64,000 nucleotides of DNA, from the NCBI GenBank assembly GCA_964244725.1, contig CAXTJQ010000003.1, positions 248,001 through 312,000 of the forward strand, given 5' to 3'. The DNA comes from Kumtagia sp964244725. Lineage in GTDB: Bacteria > Pseudomonadota > Alphaproteobacteria > Rhizobiales > Rhizobiaceae. The notes below the pieces were generated by a model. It saw only the letters and a program-made list of their open reading frames with translations, searched no databases and was not told the DNA's origin. Below are positions 1 to 8,919 of this stretch, in pieces; positions within the stretch are counted from its first letter, which is position 1, and each line of letters opens with the position of its first letter. The translations under genes were made by a program, and so were the position numbers.

Positions 1-2
1 TC

Positions 3-782
3 TTCGAGAACTCGTTCAGGCCCTATCTGCCGGTTGCCGAGATGGGCGGACCCAGGGACACCTACAGCGTCGACAACTATATGACGTTCTTCCGCAGTCC
101 GATCCACATCCAGGTCTTCGTCTGGACGATCCTCTACAGCAGCCTCGTCGCGGTGCTGTGCTTTGTGATCGCCTACCCCCTGGCCTATTATCTCGCCAAG
201 GTCGCGCGCAGCAATGTCGTGCCGACCTTGTTCCTGCTGCTGCTCATACCGCTCTGGACGAGCGAGGTGCTGCGGTCCTTCGCCTGGTTCATCATTCTCG
301 CATTCAAGGGTCCGCTGAACCTCACCTTGCTCGGCCTCGGCATCATCGACCAGCCCATCCGCTGGCTGACCGGCTTCCGGAGCGTCATAATCGGTCTGGT
401 CTACACCTACGTGCTGTTCATGCTGTTCCCCCTCTATAACGCGATGCAGTCGCTTGACACCAATCAGATCGAGGCCGCCGAGGATCTCGGGTCGCCCTGG
501 TGGCGCACCCATTGGCGCGTGATCCTGCCGCACGCCAAGCCCGGCATCGCCTCGGGCGCCGTCATGGTGTTCATGCTGTCCGCCGGCTCGATCCTGGTCC
601 CGACGCTCCTTGCCTCGACGACCTCGCGCTGGTTCACGGAAGTCATCCAGCAATGGATGTTCGAATCGCAGGACTGGAACACCGGGTCGGCCTATGCTTT
701 TCTTCTGCTGCTGCTCTGCACGGTCTTCGTCTCGGTCGTGATGCGGCTGTTCCGCGTCAAGCTGTCCGACATCGCGAAATGA
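3..782 (+). CDS. ABC transporter permease, PotB-like (5' partial)
   Basis: Inner-membrane permease of a spermidine/putrescine-type ABC importer. The frame is open to the left edge of the window (FENSFRPYLP... before the first internal Met at 42), so the true start lies outside. Several hydrophobic membrane spans are visible, and the EAA loop typical of importer permeases is near the middle (EAAEDLGSPWWRTHWRVILP), where the ATPase docks. The partner permease follows after a 7-base gap, so the two are co-transcribed. The ATPase and binding protein are presumably upstream and not visible. Substrate is unknown; the family also carries other small cations and opines. Confidence 0.85.
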   Translation, partial: FENSFRPYLPVAEMGGPRDTYSVDNYMTFFRSPIHIQVFVWTILYSSLVAVLCFVIAYPLAYYLAKVARSNVVPTLFLLLLIPLWTSEVLRSFAWFIILAFKGPLNLTLLGLGIIDQPIRWLTGFRSVIIGLVYTYVLFMLFPLYNAMQSLDTNQIEAAEDLGSPWWRTHWRVILPHAKPGIASGAVMVFMLSAGSILVPTLLASTTSRWFTEVIQQWMFESQDWNTGSAYAFLLLLLCTVFVSVVMRLFRVKLSDIAK

Positions 783-789
783 GCGCGCC

Positions 790-1605
790 ATGAGCCAGGC
801 GCGCCGCTCCGACTGGGCCTTCCATTTCTACCTGGTGGTGTTCCTCGCCTACATGCTGCTGCCGCTGGTCGTAATGGGCGGCGCCGCCTTCAACGATTCG
901 CGCTTTCCGTCCGTCTATCCATGGGTCGGCTTTACCGATCGCTGGTTCGTCGAACTCTGGGCCGACGGGCGGCTATGGGTGGCGTTCCGCAACACGCTTC
1001 TGGTCGCCCTGGCGGTGGTCGGCCTGTCGGTCCCGATCGGCACCGCCGCCGCGATCCTGATCAACAGCCTGACCGGCGCGTCGCGCGCGTTCCTCTATGC
1101 GCTCATGGTCGCGCCGGTGCTGACCCCGGGCGCGGTCATCGGCATCTCGACGCTGTTGTTCTGGAACCGGTTCTCTGTGCCGGCCGGCCTGCACCTCTCG
1201 GTGCTCGGCCAGGTCTCCTACATCGCGGCCTTCGTGATGCTCCTCGTGCTAGCGCGGCTACAGAGCTTCGATCGACAGCTCGAGGAGGCGGCGCTCGATC
1301 TCGGTGCGAGCCATGGCCAGGTGCTGCGGCGCATCCTGCTGCCGCATCTCTACCCGGCGATGGGAGCGGGAGCGGCCATTGCGTTTTTCCAGTCGATCGA
1401 GAATTTTAACGTCACGCTGTTCACGCGCGGCACCTTCGATACGCTGACGGTCTACGTCTTCTCGAAAGTCCGCAGCGGCATCACCCCGACGATCAACGCG
1501 CTGGCGTTGATCCTGATCGGCGTGACGCTCGTCTGCGCCATCGGGTACGAGGTCTCGCGGCGTCGATCCAACCGCCGCACGATGCTGGCCGCACCGGCAC
1601 AATAG
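790..1605 (+). CDS. ABC transporter permease, PotC-like
   Basis: Second inner-membrane permease of the polyamine-type importer, 271 residues. It begins with a cytoplasmic stub and a hydrophobic span (FYLVVFLAYMLLPLVVMGG) and has the permease EAA loop (EEAALDLGASHGQVLRRILL) around residue 165, which contacts the ATPase. Later spans include an IENFNVTLFTRG segment typical of PotC-like proteins. It directly follows the PotB-like permease, with which it should form a heterodimer. It ends the operon; the next gene is unrelated. Transported substrate cannot be read from the sequence. Confidence 0.88.
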   Translation: MSQARRSDWAFHFYLVVFLAYMLLPLVVMGGAAFNDSRFPSVYPWVGFTDRWFVELWADGRLWVAFRNTLLVALAVVGLSVPIGTAAAILINSLTGASRAFLYALMVAPVLTPGAVIGISTLLFWNRFSVPAGLHLSVLGQVSYIAAFVMLLVLARLQSFDRQLEEAALDLGASHGQVLRRILLPHLYPAMGAGAAIAFFQSIENFNVTLFTRGTFDTLTVYVFSKVRSGITPTINALALILIGVTLVCAIGYEVSRRRSNRRTMLAAPAQ

Positions 1606-1700
1606 CGTCCGATCGGCGGGTCACGGCGAATGAGAGGCTGTCCCAAACGCGGTCTCGCCGTGGCGCTTGCATGTCTGCGGTTACAGCAGCCTCATGAGAT

Positions 1701-2153
1701 ATGACCGATCTCATACGACTTGCCGACGCCGACGATCTCTCCGCCATCGAAGCGATCGTCGACGCCGCCTATGGGCATTACATCGCGCGCATCGGCCGCA
1801 AGCCCGGGCCGATGCTCGACGACTACGCCCGCCTGATCGGGGCGTGCAGGGTGCATGTGCTGGAGCGCGGGAACGCGATCAAGGGCATGCTGGTCCTCAT
1901 TCCCGAGCCCGCGACCATGTTGCTCGACAACATCGCCGTGGCTCCGGATGTGCAGGGCGCGGGCGTCGGGCGGGCGCTGATGCGGTTCGCCGAAACCACA
2001 GCCCGCGATCGGGGCTACGATGCGATCAGGCTCTACACGCATGTGACGATGACGGAGAACCTCGCGCTCTATGCGCGGGCCGGCTATGTCGAAACCCATC
2101 GCGGAGAGGAGAAGGGCCTGGACCGTGTCTATATGACGAAACGGCTTGCTTGA
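1701..2153 (+). CDS. GNAT-family N-acetyltransferase
   Basis: Cytoplasmic acetyl-CoA-dependent acyltransferase of 150 residues, the usual single-domain GNAT length. The acetyl-CoA pyrophosphate-binding loop is visible as VAPDVQGAGVGRALM (Q/R-x-x-G-x-G/A pattern), preceded by the beta strand MLLDNIAV. The C-terminal part (YDAIRLYTH, LYARAGYVE) matches motif B of the family. It stands alone between the ABC permeases and a convergent peptidase gene. The acceptor substrate is not predictable. Confidence 0.85.
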   Translation: MTDLIRLADADDLSAIEAIVDAAYGHYIARIGRKPGPMLDDYARLIGACRVHVLERGNAIKGMLVLIPEPATMLLDNIAVAPDVQGAGVGRALMRFAETTARDRGYDAIRLYTHVTMTENLALYARAGYVETHRGEEKGLDRVYMTKRLA

Positions 2154-2167
2154 CCCCGAAGCCGCCA

Positions 2168-2190
2168 AACGTGTCGGCGGGCGCGTTTTT
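2168..2190 (+). terminator. possible intrinsic terminator after the GNAT gene
   Basis: A short stem AACGTG / CGCGTT (one G-T pair) with an 8-base loop is followed by a run of five T between two convergent genes. The stem is weak, so this is tentative. Confidence 0.4.
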
Positions 2191-2192
2191 CG

Positions 2193-3461
2193 TCAGAGCA
2201 ACTGGCCGACCTTGTTGCCGACCTTGATGAAGCGCAGCGGATCGACCGCTTCGCCGTCGCGGCGGACCTCGTAGTGAAGATGCGGGCCCGTCGACCGGCC
2301 GCTGCTGCCAACCCGTCCGACGACGTCGCCGGCTTCGAGCTTCTGGCCTTCGCTGACCTCGATCTTGCTCAGATGCGCATAGCGCGTCGAAAGCCCGTTG
2401 CCGTGCTCGACCTCGACCATGCGGCCGTAGCCGCCGTTCCAACCGGCTTTGGTGACGGTTCCAGCGGCCGTCGTCTTGGCGGGAAATCCGATGCCGGCCT
2501 TGAAATCCATGCCGGAATGCAGGGCGGGCGTGCCGAGAAGCGGGTCCTTGCGGACGCCGAACGTGCTCGAGATCGGCCGCCCCGGCGCGGGATTGGCGAT
2601 CGGCAGCAGCTTTGCCTCGCCCTTGACCTTGTCGAGCCGGTCGAGGGCCTCGTCGAGCTCCTTGACCTTGCTGTCGAAAATCTGGGACCGGTCCACCGCC
2701 ACGAGCGGGCCGCCCATCGCGCCCTTGCCGTAGTCGGCGGCGATCGGCAGGCCCGCCTCCTGCAAGGCGTCGGCGATCTGGTCGGCGGTCTGGTAGGCGT
2801 TGTCGGCGAGCTTGGCGATTTTCTTCATTTGATCGCTTTCGATGGTCTGCAGCGACTGGTTCAATTCGACGAAGAGCTTGTCGGCCTTGTCCGCGGCCGA
2901 AACTGGGCTGTCGCCGCCGGCGCGCGGCGACCAAAATGAAAATGCCGACGGCTTGGCGGCCTCGGCGAATGCCGGCGCGTGCGTCGAGTCGGGATTGATC
3001 GTCGAGGTGTCCGCCCGCTTGTCGGCGTCGCCCGCGCTGTCCAGCGCCGGCCCGTCGCCGAGCTCGAGTTCGGCGCGGTCGAGCACCGGATCGAGACGCC
3101 CATGCCGCTCGCTGAGCTTCGATTGCCGCTGCAGCAGTTCCGAAACCTTGGTCTCCATCAATTGCTGGTCGAGCAACTGGCGGCTGGTGATGCGGTCGAC
3201 CTGCGCGCGCAGCGCCGAGATGCGATCCTCGTAGGCGTGCTGCATGCGCGACTGCCGGGCCACGGCCGCGCCGAGCAGATCGTCGCGGAAGACCAGATAG
3301 GACGTCGCGACGAAATAGCCGAGCGTCACGGCCGCCACGGTCGAGCCCGCGAGCGCCGCCATCCACGGCCGAACAGTGAAATGACGGATGCGGTCGCCGC
3401 GCGCGATGATGATCGTGTGCGCTTCACGACGTTTGCCGAAAACCGCCGATTGACCCGACAT
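2193..3461 (-). CDS. M23-family (LytM) peptidase with membrane anchor and coiled coil
   Basis: Envelope-bound endopeptidase or activator acting on peptidoglycan cross-links. Using the ATG at 3461 (GAGGGA ribosome site 8 bases upstream) the protein has 422 residues; a GTG at 3488 is a weaker alternative. There is one membrane span near the N-terminus (AALAGSTVAAVTLGYFVATS), then a Gln/Arg/Leu-rich coiled-coil region, then the C-terminal LytM domain with the zinc motifs HSGMDF and GPHLHYEV (H-x3-D and H-x-H). The intact metal ligands suggest an active peptidase rather than an EnvC/NlpD-type activator. Divergent from recA. Confidence 0.88.
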   Translation of the reverse strand: MSGQSAVFGKRREAHTIIIARGDRIRHFTVRPWMAALAGSTVAAVTLGYFVATSYLVFRDDLLGAAVARQSRMQHAYEDRISALRAQVDRITSRQLLDQQLMETKVSELLQRQSKLSERHGRLDPVLDRAELELGDGPALDSAGDADKRADTSTINPDSTHAPAFAEAAKPSAFSFWSPRAGGDSPVSAADKADKLFVELNQSLQTIESDQMKKIAKLADNAYQTADQIADALQEAGLPIAADYGKGAMGGPLVAVDRSQIFDSKVKELDEALDRLDKVKGEAKLLPIANPAPGRPISSTFGVRKDPLLGTPALHSGMDFKAGIGFPAKTTAAGTVTKAGWNGGYGRMVEVEHGNGLSTRYAHLSKIEVSEGQKLEAGDVVGRVGSSGRSTGPHLHYEVRRDGEAVDPLRFIKVGNKVGQLL

Positions 3462-3480
3462 CTGCACAATCCCTCGGTCA

Positions 3481-3503
3481 GTTTGCACAAATCATGTGCA
3501 AAC
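3481..3503. repeat. perfect 9-bp inverted repeat in the M23 peptidase-recA intergenic region
   Basis: GTTTGCACA and TGTGCAAAC are exact inverted copies separated by five bases. The element lies about 20 bases upstream of the preferred peptidase start and about 180 bases upstream of recA. It could be an operator for the peptidase gene; no T-run follows, so a terminator is unlikely. Confidence 0.5.
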
Positions 3504-3610
3504 GGATTAGACACGATTAGGGTTAACAAACGCTTTGCCCGGTCGGCCGCGGATTGGCCGACAATCGAACCGCACCCGAATCAAGGCGAACAAGGCCCCT
3601 TGCAAAACGT

Positions 3611-3625
3611 GAACAAAACAAGTAC
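3611..3625 (+). promoter_or_regulatory. LexA (SOS) box upstream of recA
   Basis: GAACAAAACAAGTAC has the form GAAC-N7-GTAC, one mismatch from the alphaproteobacterial LexA direct repeat GAAC-N7-GAAC. It lies 58 bases before the recA start, where an SOS operator is expected, and the same GAAC-N7-GTAC form recurs upstream of ssb at 24062. Confidence 0.65.
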
Positions 3626-3682
3626 ATGGATTCGCATTGGATCGAACGCACTACCTTCATCGATGACATAGGGGTATGTATC

Positions 3683-4768
3683 ATGGCTCAGAATTCGCTG
3701 CGGCTGGTCGAGGACAAATCGGTGGATAAAACCAAAGCGCTGGACGCCGCGCTCTCGCAGATCGAGCGCGCCTTCGGCAAGGGCTCTATCATGCGCTTGG
3801 GCGCAAACGAGCAGGTGGTCGAGATCGCGACGATCTCCACCGGCTCGCTCGGCCTCGACATCGCGCTGGGCGTCGGCGGCTTGCCGCGCGGCCGGGTCAT
3901 CGAGATTTATGGCCCGGAAAGCTCGGGCAAGACGACGATGGCGCTGCACACCGTGGCCGAGGCGCAGAAGAAAGGCGGCATCTGCGCCTTCGTCGACGCG
4001 GAGCATGCGCTCGACCCGGTCTATGCCCGCAAGCTCGGCGTCGATCTCGAGAACCTGCTGATTTCGCAGCCCGACACCGGCGAGCAGGCGCTCGAGATCT
4101 GCGACACGCTGGTCCGTTCGGGCGCCATCGACGTGCTGGTCGTCGATTCGGTCGCGGCGCTGACGCCGCGCGCCGAGATCGAGGGCGAGATGGGCGATTC
4201 GCTGCCCGGCGCACAGGCCAGGCTGATGAGCCAGGCGCTGCGAAAGCTTACCGCGACGATCTCGCGCTCCAATACCATGGTCATCTTCATCAACCAGATC
4301 CGCATGAAGATCGGCGTCATGTTCGGGTCGCCGGAGACCACGACAGGCGGCAACGCGCTGAAGTTCTACGCCTCGGTGCGGCTCGACATCCGTCGCATCG
4401 GCGCCGTCAAGGATCGCGACGAGGTCGTCGGCAACCAGACCCGCGTCAAGGTAGTCAAGAACAAGCTGGCGCCGCCATTCAAACAGGTGGAATTCGACAT
4501 CATGTATGGCGAGGGCGTATCCAAGACCGGCGAGTTGGTCGATCTCGGCGTGAAGGCCGGCGTGGTCGAAAAGTCGGGCGCTTGGTTCTCCTACAATTCG
4601 CAGCGCCTCGGCCAAGGCCGCGAGAACGCCAAGCTTTTCCTGCGCGACAATCCTGAGACGGCGCGCGAGATCGAGATGCTATTGCGCCAGAATGCCGGGC
4701 TGATCGCCGAGAAGCTGCTGGAAAACGGCGGTCCGGAGCCGAATTTCGACGACGCCGCCGAAATGTAA
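3683..4768 (+). CDS. recA: recombinase RecA
   Basis: DNA-dependent ATPase that forms filaments on single-stranded DNA, drives strand exchange and triggers LexA autocleavage. The start chosen is the ATG at 3683, giving 361 residues beginning MAQNSLRLVEDKSVDK, the normal rhizobial length; an upstream in-frame extension to 3554 lacks family similarity. Visible motifs are Walker A GPESSGKTT, the ALDAALSQIERAFGKGS N-terminal segment, Walker B (DVLVVDSVAAL) and loop L2 (INQIRMKIGVMFGSPETTTG). A LexA-type box precedes it and a strong hairpin follows. Confidence 0.98.
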   Translation: MAQNSLRLVEDKSVDKTKALDAALSQIERAFGKGSIMRLGANEQVVEIATISTGSLGLDIALGVGGLPRGRVIEIYGPESSGKTTMALHTVAEAQKKGGICAFVDAEHALDPVYARKLGVDLENLLISQPDTGEQALEICDTLVRSGAIDVLVVDSVAALTPRAEIEGEMGDSLPGAQARLMSQALRKLTATISRSNTMVIFINQIRMKIGVMFGSPETTTGGNALKFYASVRLDIRRIGAVKDRDEVVGNQTRVKVVKNKLAPPFKQVEFDIMYGEGVSKTGELVDLGVKAGVVEKSGAWFSYNSQRLGQGRENAKLFLRDNPETAREIEMLLRQNAGLIAEKLLENGGPEPNFDDAAEM

Positions 4769-4796
4769 TTTCGGTCCGGGATCGGATATGACGATC

Positions 4797-4830
4797 AGGA
4801 CGCCGGCGTTCCCGCCGGCGTCCTGCATTT
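4797..4830 (+). terminator. intrinsic terminator of recA
   Basis: A perfect 12-bp stem (AGGACGCCGGCG / CGCCGGCGTCCT) with a TTCC loop starts 28 bases after the recA stop. The following T-run is short (GCATTT), so Rho-independent efficiency is uncertain, but position and stability fit a recA terminator. Confidence 0.75.
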
Positions 4831-4952
4831 GGGAGGTCGGCCGATGGCGAGTGCGCCGGTCTTGGACGGACCGTCGTGTGGACAGGCCTGCGGGCCGCCG
4901 CTAAAAGGCGCGGGTCCATCATTCGAGCCGGTCGTCCGGAAAAGGCAGCACT

Positions 4953-7610
4953 ATGAGTGGCGTCAACGAGATCCGGTCGACCTTTCTGGATTATTTCCGC
5001 AGGAACGGTCATCAGGTCGTCGCGTCGAGCCCGCTGGTGCCGCGCAACGATCCGACCCTGATGTTCACCAATGCCGGCATGGTGCAGTTCAAGAACGTCT
5101 TCACCGGACTGGAGACGCGTGCCTATAGCCGCGCGGTCACATCGCAGAAATGCGTCCGCGCCGGCGGCAAGCACAACGACCTCGACAATGTCGGCTATAC
5201 GGCGCGCCACCACACCTTCTTCGAGATGCTCGGCAATTTCTCGTTCGGCGACTATTTCAAGGAGCAGGCGATCGAGCTGGCGTGGACCTTGCTGACCAGG
5301 GAATTCGGACTGGCGCGCGACAAGCTGCTCGTCACCGTCTATCACACCGATGAGGCGGCGGCGTTGCTCTGGCGCAAGATCGCGGGCTTTGCCGACGACA
5401 GGATCATCCGGATCGAGACCAGCGACAATTTCTGGGCGATGGGCGATACCGGGCCGTGCGGGCCGTGTTCGGAGATATTCTACGATCATGGCGGAGGGAT
5501 CGCGGGTGGTCCGCCCGGCAGCGCCGACGAGGACGGCGATCGCTTCATCGAGATCTGGAACCTGGTTTTCATGCAGTTCGAGCAGGTGACGAAGGCGGAG
5601 CGGATCGACCTGCCGCGGCCCTCGATCGACACCGGCATGGGCCTCGAACGCATCGCCGCCGTCATGCAGGGTGTTCACGACAATTACGACATCGACCTGT
5701 TCCGGGCGCTGATCCGCGCGTCGGAGGACGCGACCGGCGTCAAGGCCGAGGGCGCCAATCGCGCCAGTCATCGCGTCATCGCAGACCATCTGCGCGCGTC
5801 GAGCTTCCTGATCGCCGATGGCGTCCTGCCATCCAACGAGGGCCGCGGCTACGTGCTGCGCCGCATCATGCGTCGCGCGATGCGTCATGCGCAGCTTCTC
5901 GGCGCCGCCGATCCGCTGATGTGGCGGCTGGCGCCGGCGCTGGTGCGCGAAATGGGCCAGGCTTATCCGGAACTGGTGCGCGGCGAGCCGCTGATCGCAG
6001 AGACGCTGCGTCTTGAGGAAACGCGCTTCCGCAAGACGCTGGCGCGCGGGCTGGGCTTGCTTTCCGAAGCCGCGGAGGGGCTTGGCGACGGCGATCGCCT
6101 GGACGGCGAGACGGCTTTCAAGCTTTACGACACCTATGGCTTCCCGCTCGATCTCACGCAGGACGCGCTGCGCCAGCGCGGTGTCTCGGTCGATCTCGAC
6201 GCGTTCGACGCCGCCATGGCGCGTCAGAAGGCCGAGGCGCGGGCCAACTGGTCGGGTTCCGGCGACACCGCCACCGAGGCCGTCTGGTTCCCGATCCGCG
6301 AAATTGCTGGGCCGACCGAGTTTCTGGGCTATTCGACCGAAAAGGCCGAGGGGGTCGTGCTGGCGCTCGTCCGGGACGGCGCTTCCGTGGCCAGCGCAGG
6401 CGCCGGCGACGCCGTCGCCGTCGTCGTCAACCAGACCCCGTTCTATGGCGAGTCGGGTGGCCAGATGGGCGATGCCGGCGCGATCGCCGGCGACGGCTTC
6501 CGCATCGACGTGACCGACACGCAGAAGAAGGCGGACGGCGTCTTCGTGCATCTCGGCGCGGTGAGCGAGGGCGTCGTCAGGCTCGGCGATGCCGCCGAAC
6601 TGACCGTCGACCACGCAAGGCGCTCCGGCTTGCGCGCGCATCATTCGGCGACCCATCTGATCCACGAGGCGCTGCGTGAGACGCTTGGGACGCATGTGGC
6701 GCAAAAGGGCTCGCTCGTCGCGCCCGATCGGCTGCGCTTCGATTTTTCCCATCCCAAGCCGATTTCGGGGGCCGAGCTGGAGGCCGTCGAGGCCATGGCC
6801 AACGCGGTCGTGGTTCAGAACACACCGGTCACGACGCGGCTGATGAGCGTCGACGACGCCATCGCCGAGGGCGCGATGGCCCTGTTCGGCGAAAAATACG
6901 GCGACGAGGTCCGGGTTGTGTCGATGGGCGCAGCCCTTGAAGCGGGGAAAGCCGGAATGCCCTATTCGACCGAATTGTGCGGCGGCACGCATGTATCGGC
7001 GACCGGCGATATCGGCCTCGTGCGGTTGGTGGCCGAGAACGCGGTGGCGGCGGGCGTGCGGCGCATCGAGGCCTTGACCGGCGAGGCGGCGCGCCGCCAT
7101 CTCGACGAACAGGATCGCCGCCTGAAGTCGATCGCGTCGGTCCTCAAGGTCGCGCCGGCCGATGCGCTGGCGCGCGTCGAGGCCTTGGTCGAGGAACGCC
7201 GCAAGCTCGAGCGGGAGCTGACGGAAAGCCGCAAGAAATTGGCGCTGGGCGGTCCGGCGGCCGGGGGCGACGAGGCGGAAACGGTGGCCGGCGTGGGTTT
7301 TTTGGGCAGGGCGGTCACGGGCGTCGCCCCGAAGGATCTGAAGGGCCTGGCCGATGCTGGCAAGAAGTCGCTAGGTTCCGGGGTGGTCATGTTCGTCGGC
7401 GCGGCCGAGGACGGCAAGGCGAGCGTCGTGGTCGGGGTCACCGACGATCTGACGGCGCGCTTCAGCGCGGTCGACCTCGTGCGCATCGCGGCGTCGGCCC
7501 TGGGAGGGCAAGGCGGCGGCGGCCGGCCGGACATGGCGCAGGCGGGCGGACCGAACGCCACGAAGGCCGGGGAAGCCATCGCCGCCGTGAAGCTGGCAAT
7601 GGCGGCCTGA
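4953..7610 (+). CDS. alaS: alanine--tRNA ligase
   Basis: Charges tRNA-Ala with alanine in the cytoplasm and edits mischarged Ser/Gly. The 885 residues match the full bacterial length. The N-terminal class II catalytic core (RSTFLDYFRRNGHQVV, MFTNAGMVQFK, FFEMLGNFSFGDYFKEQAIE) is followed by the tRNA-recognition domain, the editing domain with zinc motif HHSATHLIHEAL and CGGTHVSATGDIG, and a C-terminal Gly-rich domain (GGQGGGGRPDMAQAGG). The recA-alaS order is conserved in rhizobia. Start is the ATG at 4953 (MSGVNEIRS). Confidence 0.98.
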   Translation: MSGVNEIRSTFLDYFRRNGHQVVASSPLVPRNDPTLMFTNAGMVQFKNVFTGLETRAYSRAVTSQKCVRAGGKHNDLDNVGYTARHHTFFEMLGNFSFGDYFKEQAIELAWTLLTREFGLARDKLLVTVYHTDEAAALLWRKIAGFADDRIIRIETSDNFWAMGDTGPCGPCSEIFYDHGGGIAGGPPGSADEDGDRFIEIWNLVFMQFEQVTKAERIDLPRPSIDTGMGLERIAAVMQGVHDNYDIDLFRALIRASEDATGVKAEGANRASHRVIADHLRASSFLIADGVLPSNEGRGYVLRRIMRRAMRHAQLLGAADPLMWRLAPALVREMGQAYPELVRGEPLIAETLRLEETRFRKTLARGLGLLSEAAEGLGDGDRLDGETAFKLYDTYGFPLDLTQDALRQRGVSVDLDAFDAAMARQKAEARANWSGSGDTATEAVWFPIREIAGPTEFLGYSTEKAEGVVLALVRDGASVASAGAGDAVAVVVNQTPFYGESGGQMGDAGAIAGDGFRIDVTDTQKKADGVFVHLGAVSEGVVRLGDAAELTVDHARRSGLRAHHSATHLIHEALRETLGTHVAQKGSLVAPDRLRFDFSHPKPISGAELEAVEAMANAVVVQNTPVTTRLMSVDDAIAEGAMALFGEKYGDEVRVVSMGAALEAGKAGMPYSTELCGGTHVSATGDIGLVRLVAENAVAAGVRRIEALTGEAARRHLDEQDRRLKSIASVLKVAPADALARVEALVEERRKLERELTESRKKLALGGPAAGGDEAETVAGVGFLGRAVTGVAPKDLKGLADAGKKSLGSGVVMFVGAAEDGKASVVVGVTDDLTARFSAVDLVRIAASALGGQGGGGRPDMAQAGGPNATKAGEAIAAVKLAMAA

Positions 7611-7641
7611 GCAGGAAGCTCAGGAGCGCTCCGACTCTTGC

Positions 7642-8853
7642 CTACGCCATCGCCTTCTGCAAATTCTCGTCGATCTTGTCCAGAAATCCGGTGGTCGACA
7701 GCCAGGGCTGGTCGGGGCCGATCAGCAGCGACAGATCCTTGGTCATGAAGCCGGATTCCACGGTTTCGATGCAGACCTTCTCGAGCGTATCGGCGAAGTG
7801 TTTCAGGTCGGGATCGTCGTCTAGCTTGGCGCGGTGGGCCAGACCGCGGGTCCAGGCGAAGATCGAGGCGATCGAATTGGTCGAGGTTTCCTCGCCCTTC
7901 TGATGCTGGCGGTAGTGCCGCGTCACGGTGCCGTGCGCGGCTTCGGCCTCGACGGTCCCGCCGTCCGGCGTCATTAGCACCGAGGTCATCAGGCCGAGCG
8001 AGCCGAAACCCTGCGCGACCGTGTCGGACTGCACGTCGCCGTCGTAGTTCTTGCAGGCCCAGACATAGCCGCCCGACCATTTCAGGCTCGACGCCACCAT
8101 GTCGTCGATCAGCCGATGCTCGTACCAGATTTTTTTCTCCTTGAAGGCCGACGCGAACTCGGCCTCGAAAACCGCCTGGAAGATATCCTTGAAGCGCCCG
8201 TCATAGGCTTTCAGGATCGTGTTCTTGGTGGAGAGGTAGACGGGATAGGTGCGAAGCAGGCCGTAGTTGAGCGAAGCGCGGGCGAATTCGCGGATCGATT
8301 CGTCGAGATTGTACATCGCCATCGCGACGCCGGCGCCCGGTGCGTCGAACACCTCATGCTCGATGGTTCGACCATCGTCGCCGACGAACTTGATCGACAG
8401 CTTGCCCTTGCCGGGAAACAGGAAGTCGGTCGCCTTGTACTGGTCGCCGAAAGCGTGCCGTCCGACGATGATCGGCTTGGTCCAGCCGGGCACCAGGCGC
8501 GGCACGTTCTTCATGATGATCGGCTCGCGAAAGATCGTGCCGCCGAGGATGTTGCGGATGGTGCCGTTGGGCGACTTCCACATCTTCTTCAGCTTGAACT
8601 CGTCGACGCGCTGCTCGTCGGGCGTGATGGTGGCGCATTTGACGCCGACGCCGATCGCCTTGATCGCATTGGCCGCGTCGATTGTCACCTGGTCCCCGGT
8701 CGCGTCGCGATGTTCGACGCCAAGGTCGAAATACATCAGGTCGAGATCGAGATAGGGGTGGATCAGCTTGTCCTTGATGAACTGCCAGATGATGCGGGTC
8801 ATCTCGTCGCCGTCGAGTTCGACGACCGGATTGTCCACCTTGATCTTCGCCAT
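7642..8853 (-). CDS. icd: NADP-dependent isocitrate dehydrogenase (eukaryote-like type)
   Basis: Oxidatively decarboxylates isocitrate to 2-oxoglutarate in the TCA cycle, yielding NADPH. The 403-residue protein is of the type II, eukaryote-like subfamily usual in alphaproteobacteria: it opens MAKIKVDNPVVELDGDEMTR, has the substrate loop WKSPNGTIRNILGGTIFREP, and carries the NADP-binding region (LMTPDGGTVEAEAAHGTVTRH). It is convergent with alaS and divergent from the tRNA methyltransferase gene, so it is probably monocistronic. Confidence 0.97.
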   Translation of the reverse strand: MAKIKVDNPVVELDGDEMTRIIWQFIKDKLIHPYLDLDLMYFDLGVEHRDATGDQVTIDAANAIKAIGVGVKCATITPDEQRVDEFKLKKMWKSPNGTIRNILGGTIFREPIIMKNVPRLVPGWTKPIIVGRHAFGDQYKATDFLFPGKGKLSIKFVGDDGRTIEHEVFDAPGAGVAMAMYNLDESIREFARASLNYGLLRTYPVYLSTKNTILKAYDGRFKDIFQAVFEAEFASAFKEKKIWYEHRLIDDMVASSLKWSGGYVWACKNYDGDVQSDTVAQGFGSLGLMTSVLMTPDGGTVEAEAAHGTVTRHYRQHQKGEETSTNSIASIFAWTRGLAHRAKLDDDPDLKHFADTLEKVCIETVESGFMTKDLSLLIGPDQPWLSTTGFLDKIDENLQKAMA

Positions 8854-8919
8854 TGAAGCGCCTCGTTTTTTGTTGTCTCAGGAGACTTGAAAACTTCCGT
8901 CGCCTATAGCAAAGCCCCC

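Noticed and set aside
4500..7100. 866-codon open frame antisense to recA/alaS
   Set aside because: Overlaps two certain genes; composition is typical of antisense frames in GC-rich DNA, with no recognisable motif.
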